Positions 1-16,072 of a stretch of DNA of 64,000 nucleotides are shown in pieces; position 1 is the first letter of the stretch, and every line of letters begins with the position of its first letter. The stretch spans positions 2,046,001-2,110,000 of the forward strand of contig BJKQ01000001.1 in the NCBI GenBank assembly GCA_006538405.1, read 5' to 3'. The DNA is from Hansfordia pulvinata. Its lineage: Eukaryota > Ascomycota > Sordariomycetes > Xylariales. The notes beneath the pieces are model-generated. The model did no database searches. It had not been told where the DNA came from and worked only from the letters and a program-made list of their open reading frames with translations. The position numbers and the translations under genes were made by a program.

Positions 1-297
1 AGAACAGCTTTGGAGGACATGCGCCGGGCATTCCAGGTTGACGGTGGTAGAGGTGAATGGTGAAGCTGGACCCGGTCGCGGTCTACTTGGTCAAACTGGG
101 GGGTTTGCGGATACCTGCTGGAGCTAAGCTACCGGCGGGACTTCAACAAGGCGCTGCGGGTCGCGACTGAGCAGAACAGGAACAGCCGACACGACCGTGA
201 AGCGCTCGGAGCAGTGATTCAAGCCGAACCGCTCTCTCCATTAAACGGTATCAACCAAGAATTGAATATTCACAACAGGCTCGTAAATATTGGGTAA
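1..297 (+). other. Possible 3' end of a gene cut by the left edge
   Basis: Frame 1 from the first base is coding-like but carries one stop at 61-63. It then stays open from about 64 to a TAA at 295-297, with the last residues reading NGINQELNIHNRLVNIG. The stop at 61-63 could lie in a short intron, since a GT occurs just before it and AG sites occur around 130-140. I do not recognise a family, and the stretch may equally be non-coding. No start codon is expected because the gene would begin outside the window. Confidence 0.2.
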
Positions 298-933
298 GTC
301 TGTCATGGACCCCGCCATCCACGACAGCCATAGGTATGGCGTATGGACCCGTCCCTCTAATAAAATGGCGGGGTGGGTTTGCCGGGGGCAGTGGGCACTG
401 GACCTCAGTGATGTCGGGAGTGACGTTAGGTCCCAGGATTGCCCCCCGCCCCACCGAACGTACGCGGCGATGCGATCCAACCTGTGCAGTGCAGGCAGGC
501 CCTGGAACCTTCTGCGGCGGGCGACACCGCGGGGCTACTTCCAGACTGTACCCCGGCAGCGGCACTGGATCCAATCTGACGACGGCGACGACGGCGCTGG
601 AGACCAGACGCATCCCTCGCGGCCACTCCCGGCGCACAAACCTTCATCTCCCTCGCCCCAATTCCCCTCCGCTTCCGCTTCCGCCTCCGCCTTCAATGCC
701 GCCAGGCGACGACACAGCGCCCTGACACTGACCCTCGGACCATACCAACTGGCCCTCACGCCCGCCGCCGTATACTCCGTATACTCCCCGCCTCGCCCGC
801 GCGAACACACGCGAGAGCCCACGCCCTCTACCCTCCCTCCCTCCCTCCCTCTAATACCCAGCCCAGCCCAGCCCAGCCCAGCCCAGCCCAGGCAAACCAC
901 ACGCGGCAGGAAAAAAAAAACCAACAGGAAGCA
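298..933 (+). promoter_or_regulatory. Upstream region and probable 5' UTR of the Hikeshi-like gene
   Basis: No supported gene here. The last 130 bases before the ATG at 934 are pyrimidine-rich, with CTCC repeats near 832-850, then about seven CCCAG units at 857-891 and an A10 run just before the start. Pyrimidine-rich leaders are common before fungal genes. The open frames across this part are shadows of GC-rich sequence. Confidence 0.4.
857..891. repeat. CCCAG pentamer tandem repeat
   Basis: Seven near-perfect CCCAG/CCAGC units in the probable 5' leader of the Hikeshi-like gene, 40 bases before its ATG. Confidence 0.8.
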
Positions 934-1418
934 ATGGCAGCGGCGCCGCCCCAGACGCCCGACGCCGCCGCCGCCGCCGCCTCCCCGCTCTTCGGCCTGC
1001 TCCCCGCCGGCCAGCCGCTCGTGACCGCCCCGACCTCCCAGCCCACGCCGACCGCCTACCTCTACGCCCTGCAGCAGCCCTCCTCGGCAGAACAACAGCA
1101 GCAGTCCGCCGCAACCACCACCTCCTCCTCCTCCCCCTCCGACCAGCAGAGGAAACCCTTCTCCCACCTGGCCGTCTTCCTCCTGCCCGGGGTCGCCCTG
1201 CCCCCCGGCACCGCGGCGGCCATCTACCTGGCGCGCGACCCGGCCGCCGTGGCCGCCGGCAGCGCGGGGCCGGACTCGTTCCGGTTCCTGGGCGGCGTGG
1301 GGCCGGGCAAGGAGAGCTCCGTCTTCAAGATCGGCTCCGGCTCCACCTCCGGCTCCGGCGAGGTCGTCGTCGTGGGCGTGAGCATCGAGGACGCCGGGAG
1401 CGTGGCGCAGCGGATACA

Positions 1419-1459
<41 letters not shown>

Positions 1460-1683
1460 GTAGCAGCGGCAACAACTCCAACAACAGCACACAACAGCAG
1501 CAGCCCACGACCCAGGTCCTGGCCCAGCGCATCATACAGAACGCGTTCAACTTCCTCTCCAGCTTCAGCGGCGACGCCGGCGGCACCGAGGTCGTGCCCC
1601 TGCGCGCATTCCAGGACTGGTGGCGCAAGTTCGAGGGCCGCGTCCGCAGCGACCCCACGTTCCTCGAGAGGCCCCAAGAGTGA
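934..1683 (+). CDS. Hikeshi/OPI10-like nuclear import protein
   Basis: An intronless 249-residue protein. Hikeshi family proteins carry Hsp70 into the nucleus during heat stress and bind FG nucleoporins. The family's opening pattern (MFGCLVAGRLVQT in animals) is matched by SPLFGLLPAGQPLVTAP at residues 17-33. The next conserved block, VVFMLGTIPFPEG, corresponds to LAVFLLPGVALPPGTAAAIY at about 79-98, followed by a KESSVFKI block matching KPSAIFKI. The C-terminal helix block (NAFNFLSSF, then FQDWWRKFEGR) also fits. The length is a little above the usual 190-210 residues because of an alanine-rich N-terminus and a run of 14 glutamines near residues 164-177. The ATG at 934 is the first in frame after an upstream leader. 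The next gene is convergent. Confidence 0.88.
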
Positions 1684-2247
1684 GTCAAGTCCGGACCGCG
1701 GAATGGGCGCCAATGTGAAAGAAGCCAGGGCTGTGTTTTGAGTGGCCATCTCCGTCCGGCCTGTCCATGTAGACCGCGCCTTGATATTCAACGAAACGTC
1801 GTGGAAATTTCATGATCTCATAATTACAAATCACGACAGCAGGGTCCAAGTGTCCAGCTCAAGATGATTTCAAGGCGGTGCCCTTTTTTCATTTTGCTCA
1901 TGCTGCTCGCGTGAGTCTTCAGGTTGCCAACATCGTGGTAATAGCTAAACAACTGTTTGCACAAGTCAAACTGCGCAGTTGCCTTCGACTGCGTCCGAAA
2001 GTGGCTTGGTCTCGTCAGAATCCAAAAGTGACCTCCAAGCCGTGACACCGTTTCCATGCTAGAAGCCCTGCCCATTCGCATTTGCGACCAGTACCCAAAC
2101 GCCTTTTTTTATACCGCCAACGCCGTGGCCGTGCTCCTTAGAAGAACAAAAAAAGAAAGAAAAAAAAGTCCGACAACGCCGATGCACCTCTTTCCCTCAA
2201 TGAATATCCAGACAAATCTGACGCACTCTAATCTTCTTCCAGCGGGC
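1684..2247. other. Shared 3' intergenic region between convergent genes
   Basis: 564 bases between the stops of the Hikeshi-like gene (+) and the apyrase gene (-). No coding sequence seen. It contains A-rich stretches (2138-2168) that could serve polyadenylation of the plus-strand transcript. Confidence 0.5.
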
Positions 2248-4372
2248 TCATGGGCTCTTCAACCGAGTCGGACTGCCGGCACGGCTCCTCTTGCCTGCAC
2301 TCAGCATCATGGGAACTAGTCTTTCCCGACTCTCAGTCCGGACGACCAAGCCACTCCGGTCCAGCATACTCCCAGGCTGTGATCCCTTGGCATCGGCAAA
2401 ACTCTGTGGGTGCGCCTGTGGCGTGGCCAGGCCAGAGGACAGGCCAGCTCGAGATCGAGAGCCGGCGCTGCTGTTGGAGTGTGTCTCTTCGTCCGATACG
2501 TCGCTGAGTTCGAATTGATCCACATCGCCCTCCTCCATAACACGTTCATACTGGTGGTGCCGGCCAAAAAACTTTTTCGTCAAGGAAGAGAGACCGCGGT
2601 TGTTCTTACGAGGGCTGCCGGGTTTCTTGTGAGGTCGGAAGCAAGAGTTGACTTTGTTGTAGAATCGCATCCTTCGGTCGCGTTTCCGGAAGATGAAGCC
2701 GAACACAATGATAGTCATGAAGAAGAAGAAGAATCCCGAGGAAGACCTCTCTTTGGCATGATCAATCAGATCCTCGGCGGTGTCCATCCAGTCATCGTCG
2801 CCATCGCCAGATAAAGTCGAGTTCCATGTGGACCCAGCATGCTGGAAGTCCGAGGGCACGCCAGCAACGTTGCTTCCGAACCCAACAGGGAGGTACTCTG
2901 TCGTCTGGGGTGGCACTTGGCCCGCAGCATACAGCAGCATTTTGCCCAGAGTCCAGCTGACCTCAGTTCCGTCAATCTCGTCGGCAGCCTGGAAAGGGTC
3001 CAGAAAGCCCTTGTCCTTTGCCGCGTCGCCGATCGTCTTCGTGGTGTTGTGACTGGAGTCAGGCACGCCCTCCAAGCCGGCCCTGGGAATCCCGAGCCCT
3101 TCATGCATAACATTGATCAGCCAGGAAGCCTTGAAGCAAGCCTCCTGGGCCTCCCGGCCATGGTCCTTCTTCCGTGCTTCAATGTTGGACTCAATGTCAG
3201 CCCAGTCCTGGCCGCAAAAGTCGAGTACGGCGTTCTGGTAAGTGTCGAAGTTGTAGGAGGTCTCCTTGTCCTTGGAGAACACACCATGAGTTGAGTGCCA
3301 GAACTCGGAGATGCCCACGAAGTGATTCACATCAAAGTCAATGGGAGGTACGTGCTGCCCATTGAGCAGGCATGGGGGGTCGTTGCACACCTTCTCCTTG
3401 TTCAGGAGAGGCTTGGTCAGGCGGAGGCATTCGTCGAACAAGCCAGTGCCTACGAGCTTCAATTCGCTCGTCTTGCCGTGGACCATCTCGCCTTCGGGTG
3501 TTGTCCGCAGCCCCTTGGGTAGACAGGGGTCGGGGATGACGCTCTCGCCCTCTTCGAGATAAGTCTCGCGCAGTTTTGTCACATAGCGCTCGCGAGCCTC
3601 GTGCATGCCGAATCTCAGCCAAGTGGTGGTGAATACCTTGTACTCGAGCGGTGCGCCGTCCGAAGTCCGCATTCGCAGGAGCTGTAGATCGTTTGCGTGT
3701 TCTTTGGCGACGGTGGCATTGGGCGAAAAGGCAATCTGGGCTGAGGCACCACCCATGTCGAGAAAGCCGTAGGTGCTGTGGCCTTTGCCATGAGCATGGC
3801 CCTCAGGGTCGTCAAAGCCGCCGAGGAGATAGTTGGAAGCGATCCAGCCGTACAGGCCCTCGGTGGCGCCAGGAATGACCTGGATATGACTATCGCAGTC
3901 GGGCAAGAAGAAGTGGGTTCTCTGGTGGAAGTAGGAGCAGATTTCCGAGACGACGGCGCGCTGCTGGGCCTGGGGCAAGAGGCGCATGCCGGCCGTGGCC
4001 ATGAGAAATATCGGTGTATCGCGGTGTTTGTCTTTCGGGATCTTGTCGAGAGCCTTGTCAACCAAGGCCTGCAGGTGGTCGGGACCGACATCTTCGGGAT
4101 GGTCGCCAAACGTCGAAACGCCGGGGTGAATCTTTTTCGTGTACTTCATCTCCAGCTGTGGAAGATTGGCCAGGTCGTGGTTAGAGCCATCCTTGAGGAC
4201 CTTGGCGGGATCTCTCCAGCGGTAGATGTGCAGGCGGGTGCCCGAGGAGCCGGCATCGAAGATGATGCCCCATCGCCCTGAAGTAGGAAGCGGGATCAGC
4301 AAGAGTTGATGTGAGGCGTATGCCCGCAGCAGCACAAGTTCACGGCCGCAACTTACATTTTCCGGATCCCAT
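2248..4372 (-). CDS. YND1: Golgi apyrase, GDA1/CD39 family (YND1-like)
   Basis: Exons 4372-4357 and 4277-2248; 681 residues. Ynd1-type apyrases hydrolyse nucleoside di- and triphosphates in the Golgi lumen, removing the nucleotide by-products of glycosylation. The intron (donor GTAAGT, acceptor TTCAG) joins MGSGKW to RWGIIFDAGSSGTR, giving the first apyrase conserved region intact at about residues 7-20. The other conserved regions are visible: FLMATAGMR, GATEGLYGWIASNYLLGG, and FLDMGGASAQIAF. One C-terminal membrane span (GFFFFFMTIIVFGFIFRKR) is followed by a long basic and serine-rich cytosolic tail, the Ynd1 layout rather than the GDPase Gda1. Yeast Ynd1 is about 630 residues. The minus frame stays open 700 bases upstream of the intron, but it lacks an ATG-led exon that joins correctly, so the short first exon is preferred. 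Confidence 0.92.
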
Positions 4373-10458
<6,086 letters not shown>

Positions 10459-11908
10459 ATGTCGGCGGGTAGGACCGACTATCTGCTGCCCCGGGACTCG
10501 GCCGAAAGCGCAAGGCAAGATGACTTCCCCCGCTCCGCTCGGCTCCGCTCCCCGCTCCCGGCCCGGAACCCCTGCCGGACCCGTCCCGGACCCGTCCCGG
10601 AGACCTGCGCTCTGACCCGGGGACCCAGGCGCTGACCTTGCAAGAAATAAACGCGCACAGGCTCAACAGCCAGCACCGGATCTACGAGGCCTCGCTCGGC
10701 TACCTGCTGCACCCCTCCATCCGGTCCGCGGCCGGTCCAACCTCCGCATCGCTGACATAGGCTGCGGCACCGGGTAAGTTTTTCACGTCTGAGAGCTGCC
10801 TACACTGGTACCTCAAGTACTCAAGACACCTCTCCCTCTCTTTTGCTTTGAGGGTGTGAGAGAAAGAGAGAGGGCGCACGCACATACGCCGCCTTGCCCG
10901 CACAGAAAACAGAGCACCACAACTGAAACCCACCCCAGCGTCTTCCTCCGCGCCCTCTCCGCCACGCTCCCCGCCGACGCCACCCTCGTCGGCTTCGACG
11001 TGTCGCCCGCCCAGTTCCCGGCCCCGGACGCCCTGCCCGCCAACGTGACGCTGCGCACCCACGACATCCTCGAGCCCTTCTCCGACGATGCCTCCTCTTC
11101 CTCCCCCTCCGGGTTCGCAGGCTCCTTCGACATAGTCCACGTCCGCCTGGTAGGCCAGGTCCTGCGCCCCGAGCGCGGCGACTGGCGGCGCGCCGTCGCC
11201 AACGCCCTGTCCCTCCTCCGCCGCCCCGGCGGCCACATCCAGTGGGTCGAGCCGGACCACACGCGCGACGCCACCGTCGTCCCTCCCCCTCCCCCTCCCC
11301 CTTCCGCTGCCCCTACCGCCACTATTACTCCTCCAGCTTCTGCAGCAGCCAGCACCGACGCGGAGGACCCAATCATGCCCCGCCTCCTGGACTTCACCGT
11401 CCGCCGCGAGCGCGAGCTCGGGTGGGAGAACGAGACCCTCTTCGCGCGCGCGCTGTCCGGCCTGCTCGCCGCCCCCGCCCCCGCCCCCGCGTCGTCACCA
11501 CCCCGTCTCGATGGCGGGGTTGAGGAGCGGGTATCGCCGCCCGTCGTGACGGTGCGCGAGGAGATTGTTCCCGTGGACTGGGCGGCCGCGGCCGGGGCCG
11601 GGGCCGGGGCCGGCCACGTGAAAGCTGCTGCTGCCGACGACGACGATGACGACCGCCAACGCCACCGCCTCGCCATGGCCGACAACGTCGTCGGCTTCAC
11701 GCGCCACTTCCTGCGCGACTTCGCCGAGCGCGGCCTCGAGGATGAGGGCCTCGGCCTGCGGTGCGGCGGCGGCGGCGGCGATGAGGGAGCGACCGCCGTC
11801 GACGACGACGCCAGCATCGACGCCATCGTCGAGCGCGTCCGCCGCGAGCTCGTCGACCTGGGCTGGACGTACCGCTACCTCATCCACGTCGTCGTGGGGC
11901 GGACCTGA
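10459..11908 (+). CDS. LaeA/UMTA-like class I SAM methyltransferase, frame broken once
   Basis: Exons 10459-10514, 10661-10773 and 10939-11908. Exon 1 gives YLLPRDSAESA. Joining it through a GC-AG intron (donor AG|GCAAGA, branch GCTGACC at 10631, acceptor CACAG) gives ARLNSQHRIYEASLGYLLHPSI, the usual opening of this fungal family. The SAM-binding motif I (RIADIGCGTG) follows, then FLRALSATLP, LVGFDVSPAQFP, FDIVHVRLVGQVL and RPGGHIQWVEPDH. Within exon 2 the frame shifts: GYLLHPSIR is read in one frame and NLRIADIGCGTG in another, resolved by one missing base beside 10737-10738. As written, the protein would stop at TAG 10758-10760. Such methyltransferases act in secondary metabolism or as regulators; the substrate cannot be told. 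A proline-rich insert lies near 11280-11350. Either an assembly error or a pseudogene. Confidence 0.72.
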
Positions 11909-12494
11909 AAGGTAGAGTATTAGAGTGTGTGCGGGCGGCAATTTTGAAGAGTGTTCTTCCTTTGCAGTGAGAGGTTGGGGGGAGGGGGGGGGGGAGGGCG
12001 GGATGCAAGTGGATGTTGAGCCGTCTTGTTTTTCGTCCGTTGACATTTCTGAAGCGACAGACTTCGAAGATTAAAGACAATTCTGCACATATATACACGG
12101 TCACGTCCAGTCACGTCGAGAGAGCACTGCCTAGTTTCGCTTTTATGGTATATTTGATGGATAGCTGTACAAGTAAGATGCAGTAAAACAATGGTAAACA
12201 TTAAAGTAAGGGGGTGTGCGTTTTGTAGGGGGGTGGGGGGATCACCATCCGCCTCTTAGCGCAGGCTGGGTACCGAGTCGGATGCGTTTCCTGAAACGGG
12301 TTCTCGTCGAGGGTCTTTCTGCGCTTCGGGCAAGCCGGATTGTCTCCTCCGCGCTGTTGTCGATAAAGTATTCCTCGACTTGGTCTGCGTGAACCTCATA
12401 GACCATGAGGGCTTTGGTCAACCTGCCGCCCCTCCAAATACGGCCTCTCCATCAAGTCTTCAACTTGAACCAACAGTACCAACACACCCTTCCA
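11909..12494. other. Intergenic region
   Basis: About 590 bases downstream of the methyltransferase, with G-rich runs near 11975-11999 and 12210-12240. No gene seen. Confidence 0.45.
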
Positions 12495-12992
12495 TCAACC
12501 AACACACCTCTTCATCAGGGTTCCGGTCAGGTCATGTGCCGTCGCGGAGATTCGCTTTGCCCTCGCAATACCCGGCTCATAACTGTGGATATCCGTGTGA
12601 CGGATAAAGTCTACAACGTTTGGACTCCTGGAAATGCAATACATCCTCTCGTTGGTTTTTCCTTTTTTCTTTCTTTTTTTCTCCGGTGTTCTCTTCTTCG
12701 TTTTCCTGTGCAATACCTGGCTCATAGCTGGGGGTATCTGTAGGAAGTATAGGATCTCCATGTTTTGGGTAGCCTCCGCAAAAATGATGTCTGAGCCCTT
12801 TCCCCTGCGTATAGAGTTCTCGATGCTCTCTTTAAACTTGGCACAAATCTCTTCGGGCGATGGCCTGGTTGAGGACTGGTCCCGAGGTGGTGAAATGTCG
12901 TGCGGGGTCAAGTTGTCGACCTCGTGAGGCTTGGCATCAGACAGGGTAGTGTCAGGGCTGGAGGCGGCAGGCTGGTCCTTCTTGGTCGGCAC
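12495..12992 (-). CDS. Unidentified coding-like exon(s), hypothetical protein
   Basis: The minus strand from about 12994 to 12770 reads like real coding sequence, with a stretch rich in Glu, Lys and Ser (SPEEICAKFKESIENSIRRG, then GSDIIFAEATQNME). No ATG lies in frame at its 5' end: a TAA sits just upstream, so it is probably an internal exon with an acceptor near 13000 (minus ATAAG). Downstream, a CTTCCTACAG acceptor near 12750 and a second usable frame suggest at least one intron, so the 3' limit is uncertain. Short segments are duplicated within it (see 12560-13085). I do not recognise a family. It may be a degenerate copy of part of the neighbouring gene. Confidence 0.3.
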   Translation of the reverse strand: MPTKKDQPAASSPDTTLSDAKPHEVDNLTPHDISPPRDQSSTRPSPEEICAKFKESIENSIRRGKGSDIIFAEATQNMEILYFLQIPPAMSQVLHRKTKKRTPEKKRKKKGKTNERMYCISRSPNVVDFIRHTDIHSYEPGIARAKRISATAHDLTGTLMKRCVG

Positions 12993-13085
12993 GCCATTTG
13001 CCTCTTATGGCATCCACTCCTGAAAATGCACTATCTTCGCTCCGTTTTTTTTCCTTTTTTTTCAGTTGTGGTGTTCTCGTTTCTG
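12560..13085. repeat. Degenerate internally duplicated segments
   Basis: Two kinds of imperfect repeat. First, ACTCCTGRAAATGCA followed by a T-rich tract and GGTGTTCTC occurs near 12625-12710 and again near 13015-13080. Second, the GCAATACC(T/C)GGCTCATA block occurs near 12567-12590 and 12709-12730, with a related TCCTGGCTCATAGCC at about 15052-15066 inside the next gene. Divergence is moderate, so these are old duplications. Confidence 0.5.
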
Positions 13086-13702
13086 TAGTGTACAAGTCGA
13101 GTTACAGGTAGAGTGCGGGCCAGCCTGGCACTCGGTCCACTGGACATGCTGCAGGAATATGTAGGCGCCAACGGGGAGGGTGAAAGACCTCGAGGACAGG
13201 TGGTGACGACAATGGCAGGATCGCAACTGGCAAGCCATGGGATGCTCGAGCCGATTCGCGTCCGAATCGACCCTCGCTTCGACTCTCCAGACATATCTCC
13301 AGACAGACCGCGTCCAATCTGAATGAAGATATCTCTAGGAGAATGATTGCTTGGGACTGGCTGCGTCCAGACCAACCCAAGCAACTCGAAGGTCAAGCAT
13401 GATCCCGGCGGCAAGACACTAATCCTGATCGTGATGATCCTCGGTCGTGAAGGGTATGTATGTATGTCGGCTCGGTCGTGGGTGAATTGAGCCGGCTTCG
13501 TCGTGGAAGGGTTTAGGCTGGCTTCGTCGTGGATGGGTACAAGTCGGCTTGGCCGGGCGTATGTGTGTATCGCTGAGAAAAGACACCAAGCGCTGGGGAA
13601 GGTGGAAAAGAGCAGACAATCGTGAGCGTGAGGAAACGACAAGAGAGAAAACCGATCCTGTGACCTGGAGAATGAGACGGCCACAGCAAGCTGCCGAGTC
13701 GC

Positions 13703-15253
13703 CTAGACACGACGAGCTGCCGACCTTCCCTCGTCACCAACCTGCTCTAGCCAGTAGTAGTCAGAGTTGGGCGACAGTGTGTCGAGCCGGTGCTGCTTCA
13801 GAAGCTTCATGAGAGCCTGGCGGCCCTGTTTGTCTGTCGCTGCTTTGTGCGCTTCCAGTTCTCGTACTCTGTTCGGAACAAGATCTCGCAGAATCTGATC
13901 CAGGTCAGTCCTGCTGATTGAACAGTCTTGGGCGAGAACTTGGACCAACATCTTCTGGAGGTCGTATTCATCGCAGAGCGTGTCGACTCCTCCCATCAAC
14001 TCAGGGGCCGTGGAAAAGGGCTTTTCTCTTCCAAGGCTCTGGGCTGTGCGAATCGAGACGTGCGAAACCAAATGAGCGGCCTTTCGCTCGAAAGACTCCT
14101 CTGCTGGGCTGCCTTGGGTAAACGCCAGGTCGGGAGTGGGCGGAGTGACGATTGCCACAAACTGCGGAGGGTCAGCACGCTTCACGTCGACGCTACGCGG
14201 GCGTTCTTTGTTTGAGCGCGCTTGACGCTGGTCTTTATGGGCACTCTTGCTCCGCCTAGGGGCACTCACAGGCCCGGACTTCTCTTCTTTGAGCTGGTCG
14301 GCCCACTGGATTCCCTGTTCGTTGCTTCTGGTTCGGGCAGTTGTCTGCACGACCCCGCGCCCGGCCGCAGAAACGTAATCTTCCGCAGGAGGCGCCGCTT
14401 CGTCTCCAAACCTCGCTGAAGCGTGGTCATCCTCAGGCGGTGCCGCTTCGTCCACAAACCTCGCTGGAGCGTCGTCCTCCACGAGCGAAGGCGCCTCGTC
14501 AGCAAACCTCACCCGAAGGCTCTTCCGCGAGCCCTTCATCGAGCTCTTCCGTGGCTGCTGAACGGCCGCAGAGAAGTCGGCAAGGCGGACTCGGTAGCGC
14601 TGGACCTCCGGTGCGTGCCTGCTGGGCGGCCTCCCGATGAACTCGAGGCTATCGCCGTACTGGACAACGGCGGTGGCCCTGCGTCGGCCCTTGCGGTCGG
14701 CCCCTGAGTCGAGGACCCTTGGCGGGTGAGCCCGCAGAGGGTTTATTGGCTTGGCAGGTGTCTCTCTGTCCCTCCGTGATACCTCTCGGTTGCTGTATTG
14801 TGACCTGGAGGCTCTTCGTGCCGGACGAGAGGCCTCTGTCGGGGTCGAAACCGGAGGTGCTCGATGGGGGATGAGCCTGTCGTACTGCTCTTTGAGGTGT
14901 TCGTCGGCCGGTCCAACCACGGCATGAGGGCTGCTGATGACAATTCCCTCATTGTATGACCTGCTCCTGTCCTTGTTGTCGAAAAAGCGCCCAAGGATAT
15001 TTCCCGACCTGTGGCTGCGAGTAACATACCCCTTGTCATGTCGAGACTCGATTCCTGGCTCATAGCCATGGACCTGCTTGGGGACGGGTCTCCTCAGCAA
15101 GTCCGAGTTGTGGGAACACTGCCGTTGCCTGGGCATGTCTCGAGATGATCGAGACGTGCCCTGGTAATGTTGGGCAAGTCCGGCGTGCTCAGGAACCCTT
15201 CTGTGGATTTGAGGGTTGCGAGTCGGGGTATAAGTAGAAGCCGTCTCGGCCAT
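13703..15253 (-). CDS. Hypothetical basic/charged protein with internal repeats
   Basis: A single open frame of 516 residues from ATG 15253 (MAETASTYTPTRNP). The frame is open further upstream but only with a GTG start at 15346. No known domain recognised. It is rich in Arg, Ser and Pro and predicted to be mostly disordered. Around the middle are three imperfect tandem units built on RFADEAPSLVED, RFVDEAAPPEDD and RFGDEAAPPAED. The C-terminal 90 residues look more structured, with amphipathic helices (KMLVQVLAQDCSISRTDLD, then VRELEAHKAATDK) and an aromatic end (SDYYWLEQV). The upstream DNA (15270-15580) is a patchwork of degenerate GGTGAACA-type repeats. A lineage-specific gene is likely. 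Length and codon use support it being real. Confidence 0.55.
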   Translation of the reverse strand: MAETASTYTPTRNPQIHRRVPEHAGLAQHYQGTSRSSRDMPRQRQCSHNSDLLRRPVPKQVHGYEPGIESRHDKGYVTRSHRSGNILGRFFDNKDRSRSYNEGIVISSPHAVVGPADEHLKEQYDRLIPHRAPPVSTPTEASRPARRASRSQYSNREVSRRDRETPAKPINPLRAHPPRVLDSGADRKGRRRATAVVQYGDSLEFIGRPPSRHAPEVQRYRVRLADFSAAVQQPRKSSMKGSRKSLRVRFADEAPSLVEDDAPARFVDEAAPPEDDHASARFGDEAAPPAEDYVSAAGRGVVQTTARTRSNEQGIQWADQLKEEKSGPVSAPRRSKSAHKDQRQARSNKERPRSVDVKRADPPQFVAIVTPPTPDLAFTQGSPAEESFERKAAHLVSHVSIRTAQSLGREKPFSTAPELMGGVDTLCDEYDLQKMLVQVLAQDCSISRTDLDQILRDLVPNRVRELEAHKAATDKQGRQALMKLLKQHRLDTLSPNSDYYWLEQVGDEGRSAARRV

Positions 15254-16072
15254 CTTGAACAGGAGTGACGAGGAGATTGGTGGTGAACACGAGTGGAGGG
15301 GCGGATAGCTTTGAACAGGTGCAGAGGGAGTGGTGATGAACAACACTGGCGGGGAGAGCTGTGGTGAACGGCAGTAGAGTAGGGGGGCAGTGCTGACAGC
15401 AGTGTAAGTGTAGAGGGAGCAAAGGTGACCAGCACCGGATCAGAGAGCAGAGGCGAATATGAGTAGAAGAGAGAGGAGTGGTGGACAGAGGCGTGGCAGG
15501 TAGGCTTGCTGAACAGAGTAGTGGTGGACAGACTGGTGGTGAACAGATTAGCGGTGATCAGGTTGGTGTTCAGGTGAGCAGGATGGAATATGTAGAAGCA
15601 GAAGATTAAATGACCGACGCACAGCAGCGGTTAATCGAGGAGAAGACGTGAGTTGGGCAGGACAGACGGTTGTTCAAATTGGGGGGGGACAGCTGATTAA
15701 GTAGTATATGCGGGTGCCGTTCGAACATCATCTACGTACTGAACAACCATCTTTCCCTCCCTGAACAGCCGGCATTGTTCTGAGGCCTGTTCAGCGTTAC
15801 GGACGTACTCGTACACCATGGGTGGCTTGGCAGGACCTCTGCATCGCTCGTGAATGTACAAAGGGACTCTCATAATCAGGTGCGTAAATCGAGCTAGGAC
15901 AGTGAACACATTGAAATGGGCCGCAGACAGCGCGAGTGCCGCTGTCAGTCGGCCAGTGGATCAACTGTGTGCATCCCCGTTGCGAATTCCACCAAGAAGG
16001 GACTCTGGTTGAGGTTTTCGAAACCAAGTCGACTGTGTCGGTCCAGAACGTTGCACGGCTTGAGGGTCGAAG
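15254..16072. other. Intergenic region with degenerate GGTGAACA repeats
   Basis: Plus-strand motifs such as GTGGTGAACA, GTGATGAACA and GGTGGACAG recur irregularly between 15270 and 15580, forming the probable 5' leader of the minus-strand hypothetical gene. A TACTCGTA motif lies near 15806. No gene seen. Confidence 0.45.

Noticed and set aside
535..1791. 418-residue minus-strand frame opposite the Hikeshi-like gene
   Set aside because: It is a shadow of GC-rich coding sequence: poly-Leu and poly-Gly opposite the CAG and GCC tracts, no ATG at its claimed start, no family.
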